Assembly (NCBI GenBank): GCA_009363875.1
Contig: CM018695.1
Span: forward strand, 17,084,755 to 17,148,754
DNA from: Mikania micrantha
Lineage: Eukaryota > Streptophyta > Magnoliopsida > Asterales > Asteraceae
Length of the DNA: 64,000 nucleotides
Direction of reading: 5' to 3'
A program made the translations under genes and the position numbers. The notes below the pieces were generated by a model, which did no database searches, was not told where the DNA came from, and worked only from the letters and a program-made list of their open reading frames with translations. This document shows, piece by piece, positions 1 through 12,657 of this stretch (the first letter of the stretch is position 1; each line of letters begins with the position of its first letter).

Positions 1-409
1 CCATAAATTGTAAAATATATAAATAAGTCCTTAGTTTTTGTAACTATAATTAAATGTATATTATTCAGCTAATTATATAATAAAATATGAAAATTAACTT
101 TAATATTCATATATTTTATTTCTTTTTTTGTAACTCTTAATTTAAAAAATATAAATAATTGGTAACATTTATTATCATTGTAGTCAATTACTTTTTGTTT
201 TTCAATGTGTATCTATTGTTTAATTATTGATATCAATTATTTAATCATACATTGTGAATTATAAATATGAAAAATAAAAATATATTATTAAGCAAATAAA
301 GTTATCTGCAATTAGATATAAGATTTTTAGTTAAATTTCTTTTCTTATCTAAACTTCTATTTAGGTCTCTTACTATCATTAACTTCAAATTATGTTCATT
401 AAAATATTC

Positions 410-457
<48 letters not shown>

Positions 458-950
458 TGTTACTATTATTATTTTCCATGGATTATTTTTAAATATTTAA
501 AATATTTAGCTTGATAGGATGATTTGAATATTAAAATACAATATGTATAATTATAAAAAAAATTCAAGTGTAATTCTTATTTTATATATACATAACTTTT
601 TTTATTAAAAAGTGAACATTTTGTATATTAAACATGTGTAACAAATGTGATTTAACCCAGTTTATTATAAAGTATAGATATAGATTGTTAAAGTGAATAA
701 AAATAATTATCATTTAAAATAAAAAGAAGTTATTTTAATGGTATTTAAACACATGGCTATAAATAATTCTTTTATTTATTAACTAATGTTAGTTCTTAAT
801 TAGTTAAGATCAAAATTAAATATTTATAATCACCAATCACGTGTGTAAATAGTATAAAAGTAATTTTTCTCTACTTTATGGAAAAATATTTCTATATTTC
901 TTAACTCAAGTGGCATAAATTATATATTTTATTTCTTTACTATGCATAAA
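1..950. other. AT-rich intergenic DNA with an (AAT)n microsatellite
   Basis: No open frame or splice-compatible coding block is seen. The only structured feature is an uninterrupted (AAT)n trinucleotide run at about 411-457. The remainder is A+T-rich sequence without a recognisable transposon end. Confidence 0.7.
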
Positions 951-1396
951 TAGGGGAAGGATCAAATGTTAACCCTTCCTTATTGCGATAATCGCATAAC
1001 CTTAGCACTTTTTTGCATTTTTTGCCCGAATCTTTGTTTTTTTTTCATGGTCTTTATTATACATAAATAGGGGGTTTCTTTTTTGTGTTTTTGTTAATTC
1101 ATCACCGTTTAGAAATTATTTACAAGTGTAAGTAAGTGTAAGTGTAAATAAGTGTAAGTACTTACACTTACTTACATCACATATCTGATGTAAGTGTGAT
1201 GTAAGTAAGTGTAAGTACTTACACTTGTAAATAATTTCTAAACGGTGATGAATTAACAAAAACACAAAAAAGAAACCCCTCTATTTATGTATAATAAAGA
1301 CCATGAAAAAAAAACAAAGATTCGGGCAAAAAACGCAAAAAATGCCAGGGTTATGCGGTTATCGCAATAAGGAAGGGTTAACAAAGGAACCATCCC
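951..1396. mobile_element. Foldback (long inverted repeat) MITE-like element, copy 1
   Basis: The left half from taggggaaggatcaaatg is the near-perfect reverse complement of the right half ending at ggaaccatccc, giving a hairpin of about 446 bp with its centre near 1180 (a run of TAAGTGTAAG-type repeats). Each arm carries TTCATCACCGTTTAG and a CCCGAATCTTTG block. No coding capacity. It is bounded on the right by a (CATA)n microsatellite. Related copies lie at 18357-18391/29762-30090, 35303-35695, 51431-51835 and 53283-53670. It ends about 430 bp upstream of the ERD2-like gene's G-box. Confidence 0.85.
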
Positions 1397-1398
1397 AT

Positions 1399-1465
1399 GC
1401 ATACATACATACATACATACATACATACATACATACATACATACATACATACATACATACATACA
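1399..1465. repeat. (CATA)n microsatellite
   Basis: About 16 uninterrupted CATA units directly abut the right end of the foldback element. An antisense frame through it gives a Met-Tyr-Val-Cys repeat that is an artefact of the repeat. Confidence 0.95.
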
Positions 1466-1821
1466 ATGAATTTAAACAATGTATCCATAATACTACTATG
1501 CTAAACCACCCTTATAATTAAGAAAAACGTATCAAAATAACTTGTCCCAAATATACAAGAAGTGATGTTTGTGAAGAATAAATCAATTATGTATTCTAAC
1601 AATGTTTTTGTCGAACCATTATTTCTCAAATAAAACGTTATAGATAACTTAATAATGATAGATTTTTATCTATTTCCACATAAATATATATCCTAATTTC
1701 ACCTTTTAATATGTAACAGGAAAGTTTTGTGGTCAACTTTATTCTAATTTCACCATTTAACATCGTACCTAAACCATTGAGTTTATTCCACATATAGAAA
1801 CCACACAAATTGAAACATGCC

Positions 1822-1862
1822 CACGTGTCATTGCCACCTTAAACGGGAGCCAACTATATATA
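1822..1862 (+). promoter_or_regulatory. G-box and TATA box upstream of the ERD2-like gene
   Basis: A CACGTG core in the context CCACGTGTCA (1822-1827) lies about 30 bp upstream of a TATA-like CTATATATA (about 1853-1861). The start codon is about 190 bp further downstream, a usual plant 5' UTR length. The G-box suggests bZIP or bHLH control, but no transcript evidence is available here. The frame at 1817-2044 overlaps this region and has no recognisable product. Confidence 0.5.
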
Positions 1863-2050
1863 CACACAAAATCACCATCCTTTCCCATTATTGTCGTTGG
1901 CCTGTTCGTGCTCGACCATTTTGTACCCCTGCCACCACCCTCCACCTCCGGTTAGCATACAGAAGTTGCAAAGCAACTTTTAAGGAGGCGGAGGGGGTGA
2001 TCTTCGACGATCATTGTCCCATCGTCGAATTAGCGATCAATTGATCGATC

Positions 2051-5000
2051 ATGGGGAAGAAAAGAGAGTCATCCGTGAACATGTTGTTCGTTGCTTTGCT
2101 TCGACGGCAATCGATGAAGGTAAAGATCTTCTTAGCCATGACGGCATTAATTTCTGCTCTCGCCGCTCTTAGAAGTTTCGTCACAAACTACAATAACTTG
2201 TTCGTTGCCTCGGAATTGATTCACGCCATGGGAATAATTGCTCTAATTTGGAAGCTCACAACCCGAAAAACATGCTCTGGTATGTTACACGTTATCTCTA
2301 CAAATATTCATGATTCACGCCATGTAGTACACATCAACCCAAACATATCACGAATATTCATGGAATAACACAAACACAACACGTTTAAAATGAATAAGTT
2401 TTATTTTATATTTTATATGTACTAATACTTTAGAATTATAAATTTAAATAAATATATGTGTGTGTATGCATTAATGTATACAAAAAATGTGTTTCGTATA
2501 ATATATCATTTAAAGAAAAAAAAGGTGTGTACACCCACGAACCTATTAGATCGAACCGAATATGACCCATTTAGTTAAACATGCCCGCATGTATGACCTA
2601 GACTAGTTTATATTAAGCCTTAAGCTCAAACACGAATTTCATGCATGTTAGGTTTGCATCTTGTTTTTGTGAAGTGTTATGAATTCACAACTCTATTGAC
2701 TGCAACCCATGCTATATAATCTGATCACAAATCATACCAAATTAATCCTTTCTATAGCAAATTTCACCAAATCATCTTGTTTAGAGTTAACTTACAATAT
2801 ATATGATCGATCGTGTTCTTTCAGGGCTTTCGTTGCAGACTCAAGAGCTCACGGCTTTAGTTTTAGCTATAAAAATATGTTGTAGATTTGAAATTGGGCA
2901 TAACATCCACACATTACTCGACATTGCTTCGTTGTTGTCTACTCTTTGGGTCATCTACATGATGAGATTTAAGTTGTATGTGACTTACAATCAACATCTG
3001 GACAGAACCCCTAAATTCTGTTTGGTAAACCCCCAACTTTTTGATCATATTTCAATCTAGTTTTTCATATTGCAATCAATATCTAATTTATTTTTGTTAC
3101 TATGATAAATATCATGTGTTATAGAGTTTAAAAACTAAAATGTTATATACTAAGTAACAAAACTTGTTTTTTAAAATAATTAATTTTAAGAAAACTAGTT
3201 ACTTTTTTACAAAATTTTTATTTTTTCTATAAATACAAATTCAAAACAAATCTTATTTTTAAATTTTTTTTGTAAAAATGTTTCAGTGTGTTTTTTAATA
3301 AAACTATTTTTAATAAGAAAAATATATATAATTATAATTATCATTTAAAAGGAGAGAGAATTCATTAAGAGGATAAAAATGACATGGGCAATAATAGTTT
3401 AAGAAAATAACAGATGTTAATAGTTGAAAAATTGACATATATAAAAAAAGATGTCTGTTTATTACAATAGTAAGTTTGGGAATGTTTATTTAATTTTAAA
3501 AGCACTATTTGTTAAACATACTTATTAATTTACGACTTTTTAAAAATGAATTTTTGAAGAAGTATTTGGATTATCTTATCAAAAAACTAAAAGACATTTC
3601 AAAAAACAGGAATTATAACTTTTTAAAAACAACTTTTTAACCTTAATTAAAAAGCTAAAACAAAAAACCTTTTGTCATTGCCATATATATTTAACTTATT
3701 GACTTATTCAAAAAGTTAATAGTTAATAAGTTATTTTTAAATGAAATCTCAAACATGTCGGTTAAAATCATGCTATCATAAAATTATTATCAATATAACA
3801 ATATTGTAAGATGCAATAATTCATCATTTGCTACAGATGATTCCTTGTGCTATCATGGCCATACTTGTTCATCCTAATAGCTCTATGTGTCTTTTCACTA
3901 AGATGATGTGGGCGTTTAGCGTGTATTTGGAAGCTATTGTAGTGCTTCCTCAAGTGCATATGATGCAAAGAACACAGGTTTGCAGTTTATTTGCATTCCT
4001 TTCGAGAAAATTTTATAATCATAATCGAATTTGACTGTTTATTTATTGAATGTGTTATATATGATTTTATTTCAGATGATTGAACCCATTACCGGGCTTT
4101 ACGTGTTTGCTCTTGGAGTGTCAAGATTTTTCGGGGCTGCTTATTGGATTCTTCGGGTTAGTTTCTTACCAGATTATATCAAATTCTTGCAAGAACCTCA
4201 TACACACAATTTAGTTATAAATAGATAGATTTATGTTTATCTTTAACATGTGAAATAAGGTGAATGAGGGTCCAAAGTCGTCAAAAGTAAATATTTATGT
4301 AGTTGTTTTTATCTTTAACAAGTAAATCGAGGAACAAAAATCATCATTTAATTTATATTTTGCTTATAAAAAGATGGATTCAAGTTATCTTTATCTTTTA
4401 ACAGATGAAGCTGGTTATATATGTATTTTATACACAAAATAAGTTTTTTATAAGTAATATTAATTGAAATCCAGAATAAGTTTTTATAAACACTAAGTTT
4501 TTTTATTATTAAATGAAGTAAAAGAAAGTTACTTTTATGTTCATTGAATCATATGATTATATATGTTTTTAATAATTTATTGGCTGCATTTTGAATACAA
4601 TTTCTTATATGTATAGTTTATATCATATGAAAAATTGATTTTAAAGAGAAAATCTTTAAATCTTATATTCTTATATGAGTTCTCCATATGGAACTTTAAG
4701 ATTCCAAATTCCAAATGTTCTAAGATTTCAAATTTTAAAAGAAAAGCTCGAATACAATTTAAAACTTTAATCTCTAAAATCAAGTTTTCATACCTTTATA
4801 CATATGGATTGGGTCCCCTAAATGTCATATTCGTCTAAAAAAACAGGTAGAGATCTTGATATTTTTTCCGTTTAAATCAGTGGTTGATATTAAAATATTA
4901 AATAAAAATAATTGAAGGACTAACAATAGGAAAAGACATTTTTATTTTAACTTTTTGAAATCCTCTTGTTTTTATAAATATTCATAAATTTTTCTTACAA

Positions 5001-8000
5001 CCATATGAGTATAGTGTTGATATATTTAAATCCAACACATTAATATGTTGTACTTCTTTTTTATGTAGCATCTTTTTCCGTAATATATTTTTCAGTACTC
5101 TATTTTTGTAGTGTGTTTTTTTATTGTATTTTTAACCTTTATATTGATGTATTGTATTCAAAGATATAGTACAAATACAAAAAATCTAGTACGACTTATA
5201 ATAATTAGAATCTTTTTTTATTTTTATACAACGATATTCTACTCATATTAGAAATAAAAAATATTTGATTTTATTGAGTACTTTTTTTTGAAGAAAAAAT
5301 GTCGTATTAAAAGGCTATGAACATTTACAAAAGAATAAATTGTCGAGATTGTCACTGTAGTTCGCTAGTATATCACTTTTGGTCATAAGTTTCATAAATG
5401 ACAGTTATGGTTCCAAATTATAAATATTTGTAATGCATACAGTCTTTATAAAAGGATAATTTGGTCAAACATGCTAGGGTAATTCTATGACTTAAGAATT
5501 GTGTGTGTTACAAATGTTTAAATATTCGATACCAAATGGGTAATTTTTGAAAATTATATATTAAGAGTGAAAGGATATCTCGTTAATTTACTCCTTAAAA
5601 AAAGTAGAAAAAACTTGAAAAAAATCAACAATTGATGTTATACTCAAATTATCATCCATTTCCCTTTTTTTCCTGACCATGTCACATGTCATATTTCTAC
5701 TCTTTTTAGGCAAAAATTCCTTCCTATTTAAACATTATATATATATATATATATTAGAGTTTAAAAGAATATCCTCATTTTAGAGAAATTAAAAAAACTG
5801 CTACTAAACAATCAATTTTTAAAATTTTTTTCATGATTATTTATTATAAGTTTAGAAATTTTAAGTAAAATAAGTTTTTAATAAAGATATTTAAATCACG
5901 AAGTTACGTCTATGTAACTCACGTATTTATGTATGTAACCTATAAAATTACATATTTGTATATATGTAATAACATGGATCAAATATATATTTTTTATTTT
6001 TTTTTCTTTTTATTAACATTTCTATCATTATAATGAAAAGAAAAAAAACGAAAAACAAGATTTGATTGGTAATGATTGTGGGGTTGACATGCGATATTTT
6101 TTTAATTTCTTATAGAAATTATTATGATTATTGTATTTTATGAGACAATTTATTGTAATATATGTTTTACGTTGTATCTTATTTTGTGTTATTTTTCATT
6201 GTTTTTTTACATTAGATAAATTCATTTTTTTTATTTTTATGTTTTTCGTCTAAAAAAATTTAATTTTTATGTTTTACGTGTTAAAAGTACACAATTGTGT
6301 TACTTTCTCAATTTATTTTTCAAACTTATCTCTTTAGAATGAATATATATCATGTTATTGTGTTATATGTATCTATATTTTTACATAGGGTATTTTGATC
6401 ATTGTGTTTTACATTTACATCATTTTGTTGTATGTATTTATAATTATATTTTACGTTTAGGTCATTGTATAAATTGTATTTATCATTTTGCTTTATGTTT
6501 TTAGCTCATTTTTTGTTTTTCATCATTGATTGTTATATATTAAATAAATTTGTTGTCATTAAATTTTTATATTTACATATTAGAAGTATACAAATGTTTT
6601 ATTTCATCATTTTGTTTTTTAAAACTTATCATTTTAAAAAACACATATTTATCGTTATTGTGTTATATGTATTATCATTATGTTTTACTTTTCAAATTAT
6701 TTTGCGATATTTTTTCATTATTTTTATCATTAAATAAATTGTTTTTATTACTTTATCATCAAGTTCTACATATTAAAAGTAAACAATTGTGCTTTTCACC
6801 ACTAATTTTTCAAAAAACACAATAAAATATAATGACGAACAAAAAGACACAATGATGAAGAAAAGGAAACAATGACACATTAAAAATACTATGAGCTGGA
6901 AAACGTAAATTTGTTTAAATTCCTTATATAACATAAATTACATTCATTTTAAAGATAAAAACGCTCGTTTTTATAATGTAATTTTCTTAAACATACTTTC
7001 ACGTAAAAAAGTTATGATTCTTTGAAAAAAGTGAGAAAAGATTATAAAAATTGAACAACTTGATGTCAATCATTGACTAGAATACTCATTTACCAACATT
7101 TTCTACACAATTTAATCAGAACTATCAATTATATCTAATCACCTAAAATCTTATAGTTTTTACATTAAATAAAATTTTTATTATAACTTAACATGTGTGT
7201 ATAGGAAATGATAATTTGAAAACCATCCTTTGGTTGTGAAGACCATGAAAATCATAGCAAAAACCATGGTTGTAAAAATCCCCGACTAGGCCGATTAATC
7301 GCTAGTCCCCTAAGGCCGACTAGGCCCGACCATCCGACTAGGCCGATTAGTTGGCCGATTAATCCCTAGTCCCCACCCCACCGCCCGACTAGCGCCTAGC
7401 GATTTCTACAACATTGGCAAAAACCATGTAAAATTTTTTTTATAGGTTTGTAGCATTATTTACGATATTTTTATAAAAAAATAAAAAAGCACCGAGAGGT
7501 TTAATATTTGTAAACCATGTATAACACATGTAACATCATGTAAAAATATATCTTAACATCTGGACGCAACATTACATATGTTTTACATGGTTTTATGAAA
7601 AAAATTAAAAAAAGCATCTTTACGTTATTTTTATTTTTTTATAAAAACGTGTCAAATAATATTACAAATATGTAAAAAATAAATTTTTCTTACATGGTTT
7701 TTATCATAATTTTCAAAAAAAAAAAAACAAAAGAAGAAATTTTAATTTCATTAATTCCCTGTGTGTGTGAAAAGTTTATTTGAATTCATTGGCATGAATT
7801 GTCAAGCAAGTAAAGCATGTTATTAGAGGCCTTGTCCATCAAGATTTAAGATCGCTAAATTTATAGAAGATTAGTTATAAACTTATAATGTAAAAGAAAC
7901 ATTAACAAAATCCATAAAGTTATCATAACTTATATATATAAACATACTAGCATGGTACCCGCACGATGCAGCGATAAAACGCAACACATAAGTTGGGTGA

Positions 8001-9385
8001 TTTTAAAGATTTGTCTAGTTTGGTTTTGAGCCATAACCATAACAAAAACATTTTTTTTAATTTAGTACTTAACTAAAAGTGAGTTTAACTCTTAACATAA
8101 AGGTCAAATGGACCAAAAATGCCAAGAATTGATTCAATTGTTTTTAAGGGTTTTTTCTTTTATAATCACTCCATCTCACTTAAAATATTAAAGACCATCA
8201 ATGTGGGCTAAAGTAAAAAGAGAAACAAAATATTTATGTTAGATTTAAAAATTGTACATTGTGCTTTAAAAGTTGTAAAACTCTTAATTTTAAGAGATTT
8301 AGTTAAATTACTAATTTGTCCTTCTAATATGTATTATATAGTAGTATAGATATAAAAATTAGAATGTTATTAAAGTAATATAATTTTAAAATCAAATACA
8401 CTAATCCCTTTTTCATAATTTGTGTATTTCAGATATACGAATCAAGTGACGCTTATTTGTTCTTACTCGGACGAGGCTACTTTTGGGTTCCGATGGTGTT
8501 GGTGTCAGAGACTGTTCAAACATTTATTTTGTCAGACTTTTGTTATTATTATATTAGAAGGTGATCCTTTTTATTTTTTAACCTTCAAATTACGCACCAA
8601 TCTCGTATACACATACAAGACGTATTGGCGGCGATGTTCTCACAACTCGACCAGACGTTGAATTAGACGTCTTGCTGGTTACTGGTCGAATCGGATAACA
8701 TAGTAAACATATAAAATAATCCAAAAAAATTATTCAATTAGACACATTTAAACGAACAAAATTAATGTTTAAACAAACATAATCATATTAAAAAATACAT
8801 GATTTGATTTTAATGTTTTATTTTTTGGATTTTAGTTAAAAAAAACGAAATCTGGTTCGACCTGTGAACCAGTTCCTGGCCCGACCGGTGAACCGCTGGT
8901 TTGTTCGAAGCCAATTCGCATGCTTATTTTGTGCGGCTGACCCTTCGGTTCCCGGTCCGACCGGTCGGTCGGCCGGTCTTATCCGGTTCTAAAAACCATG
9001 ATAGGCAGTCTCTTACGATTTTTTTATATATGCCTCGTATAAGATCTATCACCTATATATCTCGTGTAGGTATATTATATATACAACTCGTATATGTCCT
9101 ATACGTGATTTATACGAGACTAATCATTGTCGATTCAGTTGGTGTTAGAGGAAGTTATACGTCTCATATAAACGTATACAAGACGTATATTATCAGTGAA
9201 ATGTTAAAATAAAAAAAGAAAAATGGAAGGATAACCACTCCCAATCTTTTTTATCATTTCAATGTCTTAAACTTACAAAACACCATATCATCTTAAATCA
9301 TGATTTAACACTACATATGAAATTCTTATCGCAATTTTGCAGTGTTGTAAGCGGAAATCTTCTTGTGAGAGTGCCACGGGTTTGA
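2051..9385 (+). CDS. ERD2-like protein (ER lumen protein-retaining receptor family), six exons
   Basis: Exons 2051-2279, 2825-3024, 3837-3977, 4076-4156, 8433-8560 and 9343-9385; every intron is GT-AG and phases match, giving 822 nt (273 residues plus stop), the usual length for plant ERD2-like proteins. Recognisable blocks in order are the SSVN...RRQSMKVK N-terminus, ASELIHAMGI..LIWKLTTRKTCSG, LSLQTQEL, DIASLLSTLWVIYMMRFKL, WAFSVYLEAIVVLPQ, GLYVFALGVSRF and VSETVQTFILSDFCYYY. Several hydrophobic segments fit a polytopic ER/Golgi membrane protein. KDEL-receptor relatives recycle ER residents from the Golgi; this longer plant subfamily is less well characterised, so ligand and role are not asserted. 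The final 43-nt exon encodes the tail VVSGNLLVRVPRV; without it, frame read-through stops at 8562-8564. Intron 4 is unusually large (4276 bp). No broken splice site or premature stop was seen. Confidence 0.9.
7265..7416. mobile_element. 152-bp non-autonomous hAT-type MITE in ERD2-like intron 4
   Basis: Imperfect terminal inverted repeats (CATGGTTGTAAAAATC on the left; CAATGTTGTAGAAATC read inward from the right) are flanked by a perfect 8-bp direct duplication GCAAAAAC at 7257-7264 and 7417-7424. The interior is reiterated CCGACTAGG and CCGATTAATC words. The 8-bp duplication is the hAT signature. A relative begins at 63740. Confidence 0.85.
8845..8999. repeat. CCGGTT-rich interspersed repeat in ERD2-like intron 5
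   Basis: Reiterated CCGGTC/CCGGTT/GAACC words end in CCGGTTCTAAAAACCATGA. Similar word arrays occur at 52735-52870 and 53740-53800, the latter ending CCGGTTGTAAAAAC. This resembles the subterminal repeat arrays of hAT-like elements, but clear ends and target duplications were not found here. Confidence 0.55.
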
Positions 9386-9710
9386 CACGTCATTTCTAGT
9401 TCCAACATTTGCAATGCAGATATACACGACGTGGAAATTCATTAATTAATTTTAATGTACAGATTTTGGTCAATATTAATTAGTTTGTAAATGTCATTAT
9501 TTTGGGTAGTTATGAGACCTAATTAATTGTACAGTCATTGTCTTTCAATCCCTACTAAATGAGATTATCCTTTATGGCCAACTATTCTCTGATTGAGATT
9601 TTGTGCTAAAATCTTTCCGGAGATTAAGTTAAAAAATGAAAAGATTTGTACAAGTTATATGTTTCGCTGTAATCAATGTAATTATTTTCAATTATAGCAT
9701 CAAAATCTTT

Positions 9711-10504
9711 AGGGTAGTGTTTTATATGTATGAATAAATGGTGGAATAGAATGAGTCATTACGTTGGAAATTTGGAATGAAAGGAATCGTGTTTGGTTAC
9801 CACATATGAATGGAATGCATCATTGCACAAGGAATGTGTTTTTTTCGCTTTTAATGATTTTCATTCCTTGGAGTATGTGTTTTTTTTCATTTCTTCTCTT
9901 GAATGAATGATCCAACCAATCATCCGACCCATGTCCAAAACCATTACCCGACTCTTGACCAAAACATTACCCGACTCTTGACCTGACTCATGACCCAAAC
10001 CATGACGAAAACCATGACACGAACCATGACGTAAACTATGACTCGACCCATGACCCGTACCATGACGTGTTACCTGACCCTTGACTCAAACAATGGCTCA
10101 ACCCATAAACCAATCCATTACCTGACACATGACCAGACCACAATCCGATCCACAAACCAAACTATGACCCAATTTATGAAATGCCTCATGATCGAACCAT
10201 GTGCTAAACAATAACCGACCGATGATTTAAACCATGACCCGACCTGATCGAACCATGATCGAACCATGAGCTAAACAATAACCGACCTGACCCATGATTT
10301 GAACAATGATTAAACCACGACTCAACTCATAATTTGTATAATTACATTTCTTCATCTTCTTATATTTACCAAATAACAAGAAGTAATAAATCATTTTATT
10401 ACTAGATGTAACCAAACATGACAATGGAATGGTAATGATTCATTTCTTTCCCACGTCCATTCCATTCTCCCGCCCATTCCGTTCATTTCTACCAAACAGA
10501 CCCT
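9711..10504. mobile_element. Non-autonomous TIR element (hAT-like) with internal CATGACC minisatellite
   Basis: The left end AGGGTAGTGTTTTAT and the inverted right end AGGGTCTGTTTGGTAG form short imperfect TIRs. They are flanked by 8-bp AAATCTTT (9703-9710) and AGATCTTT (10505-10512), one mismatch. Subterminal ATGGAATG/CATTCC words occur at both ends. About 9905-10330 is a degenerate array of 11-12-bp words of the type CCATGACCCGA. No transposase frame. Confidence 0.65.
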
Positions 10505-11038
10505 AGATCTTTAATTTTTTCGAAGTATAAATGTGAAAATTTGACGACATTGGTCAATTAAAATTCCCATTTTCCTCTTTGTTGTTGCTATCACAATTCT
10601 ATATTTTTATAGTTTTTTATTCTTGGTTCTTCATAAAAGCAAGAAAACAATATGTTATTATTGTATGAATAATAAGATGACATTACAAATAGATTAAAGT
10701 TCGTTTTTTGAGTAATGACTCTTTTCTTTCATTTGTTTTGGAAAACAATTGTCGCTTTAATCTTTAAAATATTAGAGAGAGTTTGTGCGAGGTGTTTTTT
10801 ATTTTAATCTTTTCAAATACATTTTATTTATAATTTAGCAAAATCATTTTAGTCATTTAACATTTAAAGTTAACAAAAACCCAATGTTTTAGTCAACTGG
10901 GCTAAAATGAAAAGAAAAAAAAGCCTCGATTTTCAAGAAAAACGAAAGCTTATTTTGGATTAAAGTGAGAATTTTTACCAAACTACAAGAGCAAAAACAC
11001 AATTTAACTCTTAAAAATATTATAGCATGGACTCTTAG
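10505..11038. other. Intergenic AT-rich DNA, no feature recognised
   Basis: No ORF, repeat array or element end was recognised between the hAT-like element and the copia LTR-like sequence. Confidence 0.6.
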
Positions 11039-11284
11039 TGTTGGGCTAACCTCATTGAGTGTGAAAGTCCAATCCTGACAAGCCCATTAGGATAGGGCCA
11101 AACATCTTCTTATATAAGAAGATCCACTCCAACAATGTGAACTATGAAGGGAGACTTTGTTGAAATAATATCACTTCTTCATTCTCTCAAGGGAACATTC
11201 TTTTTAACTTCCTTACACTCACTATAAAATTATTTTAACAAACTCCTACATTGTTTACACACACATCCACGAGGGGTCATTGTG
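11039..11284 (+). mobile_element. Copia-type LTR-like fragment
   Basis: It begins TGTTGGGCTAACC, and about 97 bp match a second copy starting at 32669, which is preceded by a polypurine tract. Both share CAATCCTGACAAGCCCA and a TATA-like CTTATATAAGAAG. The right limit is not clear. The neighbouring gag fragment is on the other strand, so the two may come from different insertions. Confidence 0.6.
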
Positions 11285-11494
11285 GACCCTCCAAGTTTAG
11301 TTTACTTAGAAGAGAATTGAACCTTTCAAATTGTTGAGTCAATAACTCATTATTAAGTTGAGAAAAAGTTTCGTATTGTTGAGCTAATATCTCTCGAGTA
11401 TTAGCCACAGCATCATCAGTTCCACCGAATTGTTCTTTTAAGACAGCCCATAAATCTTTTGCAGATTCATGGTGAAGGAGACCTGCAGATTGTT
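11285..11494 (-). pseudogene. Fragment of a copia-type gag (UBN2-like) polyprotein, antisense
   Basis: The minus strand reads as an open stretch of about 66 codons containing HHESAKDLWAVLKEQFGGTD, then a Gln-rich QQYETF segment and FERFNSLLSKL. This is the order seen in the gag-polypeptide domain of copia retrotransposons (the A-DLW-L..FG motif followed by a helical F..L..L segment). A stop codon precedes it and there is no Met start, so it is a remnant. No pol sequence was found adjacent. Confidence 0.75.
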
Positions 11495-11499
11495 ATAAA

Positions 11500-12657
11500 G
11501 AGAAATTACATGGACATTAAGTACACGAAAACTGCAGTTGAAAACAGCTTAACAGATTTTTGTAAAAAAAGCTGAATTTTTGGTTAAAAGATGAATATGT
11601 CGTATGCTTTGAAAAATCATATAAAAATCTGGAGAAAATGCATCTTATATGGTTGGAAAGCTCTTAGAGTCTACTACAATTCATATTTGAACATTAAAAG
11701 TTGAATAAAATCATAGGTTGGTCAAATTTGACAATTACAGCAGCAACTCAAAACATTGCTCCACTAATTTGAGACTTTTCAAAATGTTGTAAAAATGAGA
11801 AATTGAGTATATACGCTTATGTAAAATGAATGAATGGTACTAGTAGACCATATACATATGGTTGGGTGTTTTAAAAGTGTTTAAGATACTTGAAAAATGA
11901 ATAGGACCCATATTTACATTAACGGATCAAATTGATAATTTGGTACAAACAAGTAGAAAAGAGGAACCTTGTTTTATTATGTGGTATGATTGAACTTAGA
12001 AATTCTAAATGGCATGTGTGTTATATTATTTGTACAGGAAATGAAATTGAAAGTGAAATCCATATACTCGAGAAGGAATTACGAGGTTTAGCATTCCTAC
12101 GGGCCAAGGTGAGTTACCTACTCACTAATATGCAACCATGAGACATATTAGTGCTTATGTGTTATTTGATTTTGTTTGTTGTAACTACTTGTAATAGACT
12201 TGTAGTAATTGTGATAAATTGAATGGTAAATTGACCATATGTGTCATGAAATGTAGAAATTATGGATATGAAACCACATGGGGTGGTATTTAACTACTTG
12301 ATAGATGTCTTGTAGTATTGGATGAATGTTATGTGCTAAATGCATAAGTTGAAAGGTGTTATTAAATGTTAATTGATAGTTGACATAGAAAATGATGACA
12401 ATCCACATTGTGTGGAAGTATATGAACATGAAACCACATGGGGTGGTATTTGAATTGTTGAATCAAATATTGGATGTAACAATTTGAGTTTTGTTGAAAT
12501 TGGTTAATGTTATGATATAATTGCATAACTAATGAACATGTCATTATATGTTTAGAATAACTGACACAGATAATTGGAGACGATTCACATTCGTGTGAAA
12601 CTAATGTAAGACCATGATATATGGCATTTTGGTGATGATCCACATCCGTGTGGAGGA
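11500..12657. other. Repeat-derived DNA without a recognisable gene
   Basis: A short duplicated phrase (AAACCACATGGGGTGGTATT at about 12270 and 12430) suggests LTR or satellite debris leading into the minisatellite. Reading frames here are short and match nothing recognisable. Confidence 0.5.

Noticed and set aside
1817..2044. 75-codon frame upstream of the ERD2-like gene
   Set aside because: It spans the G-box, TATA box and probable 5' UTR, with no recognisable domain and no stop/start arrangement suggesting a conserved upstream ORF.
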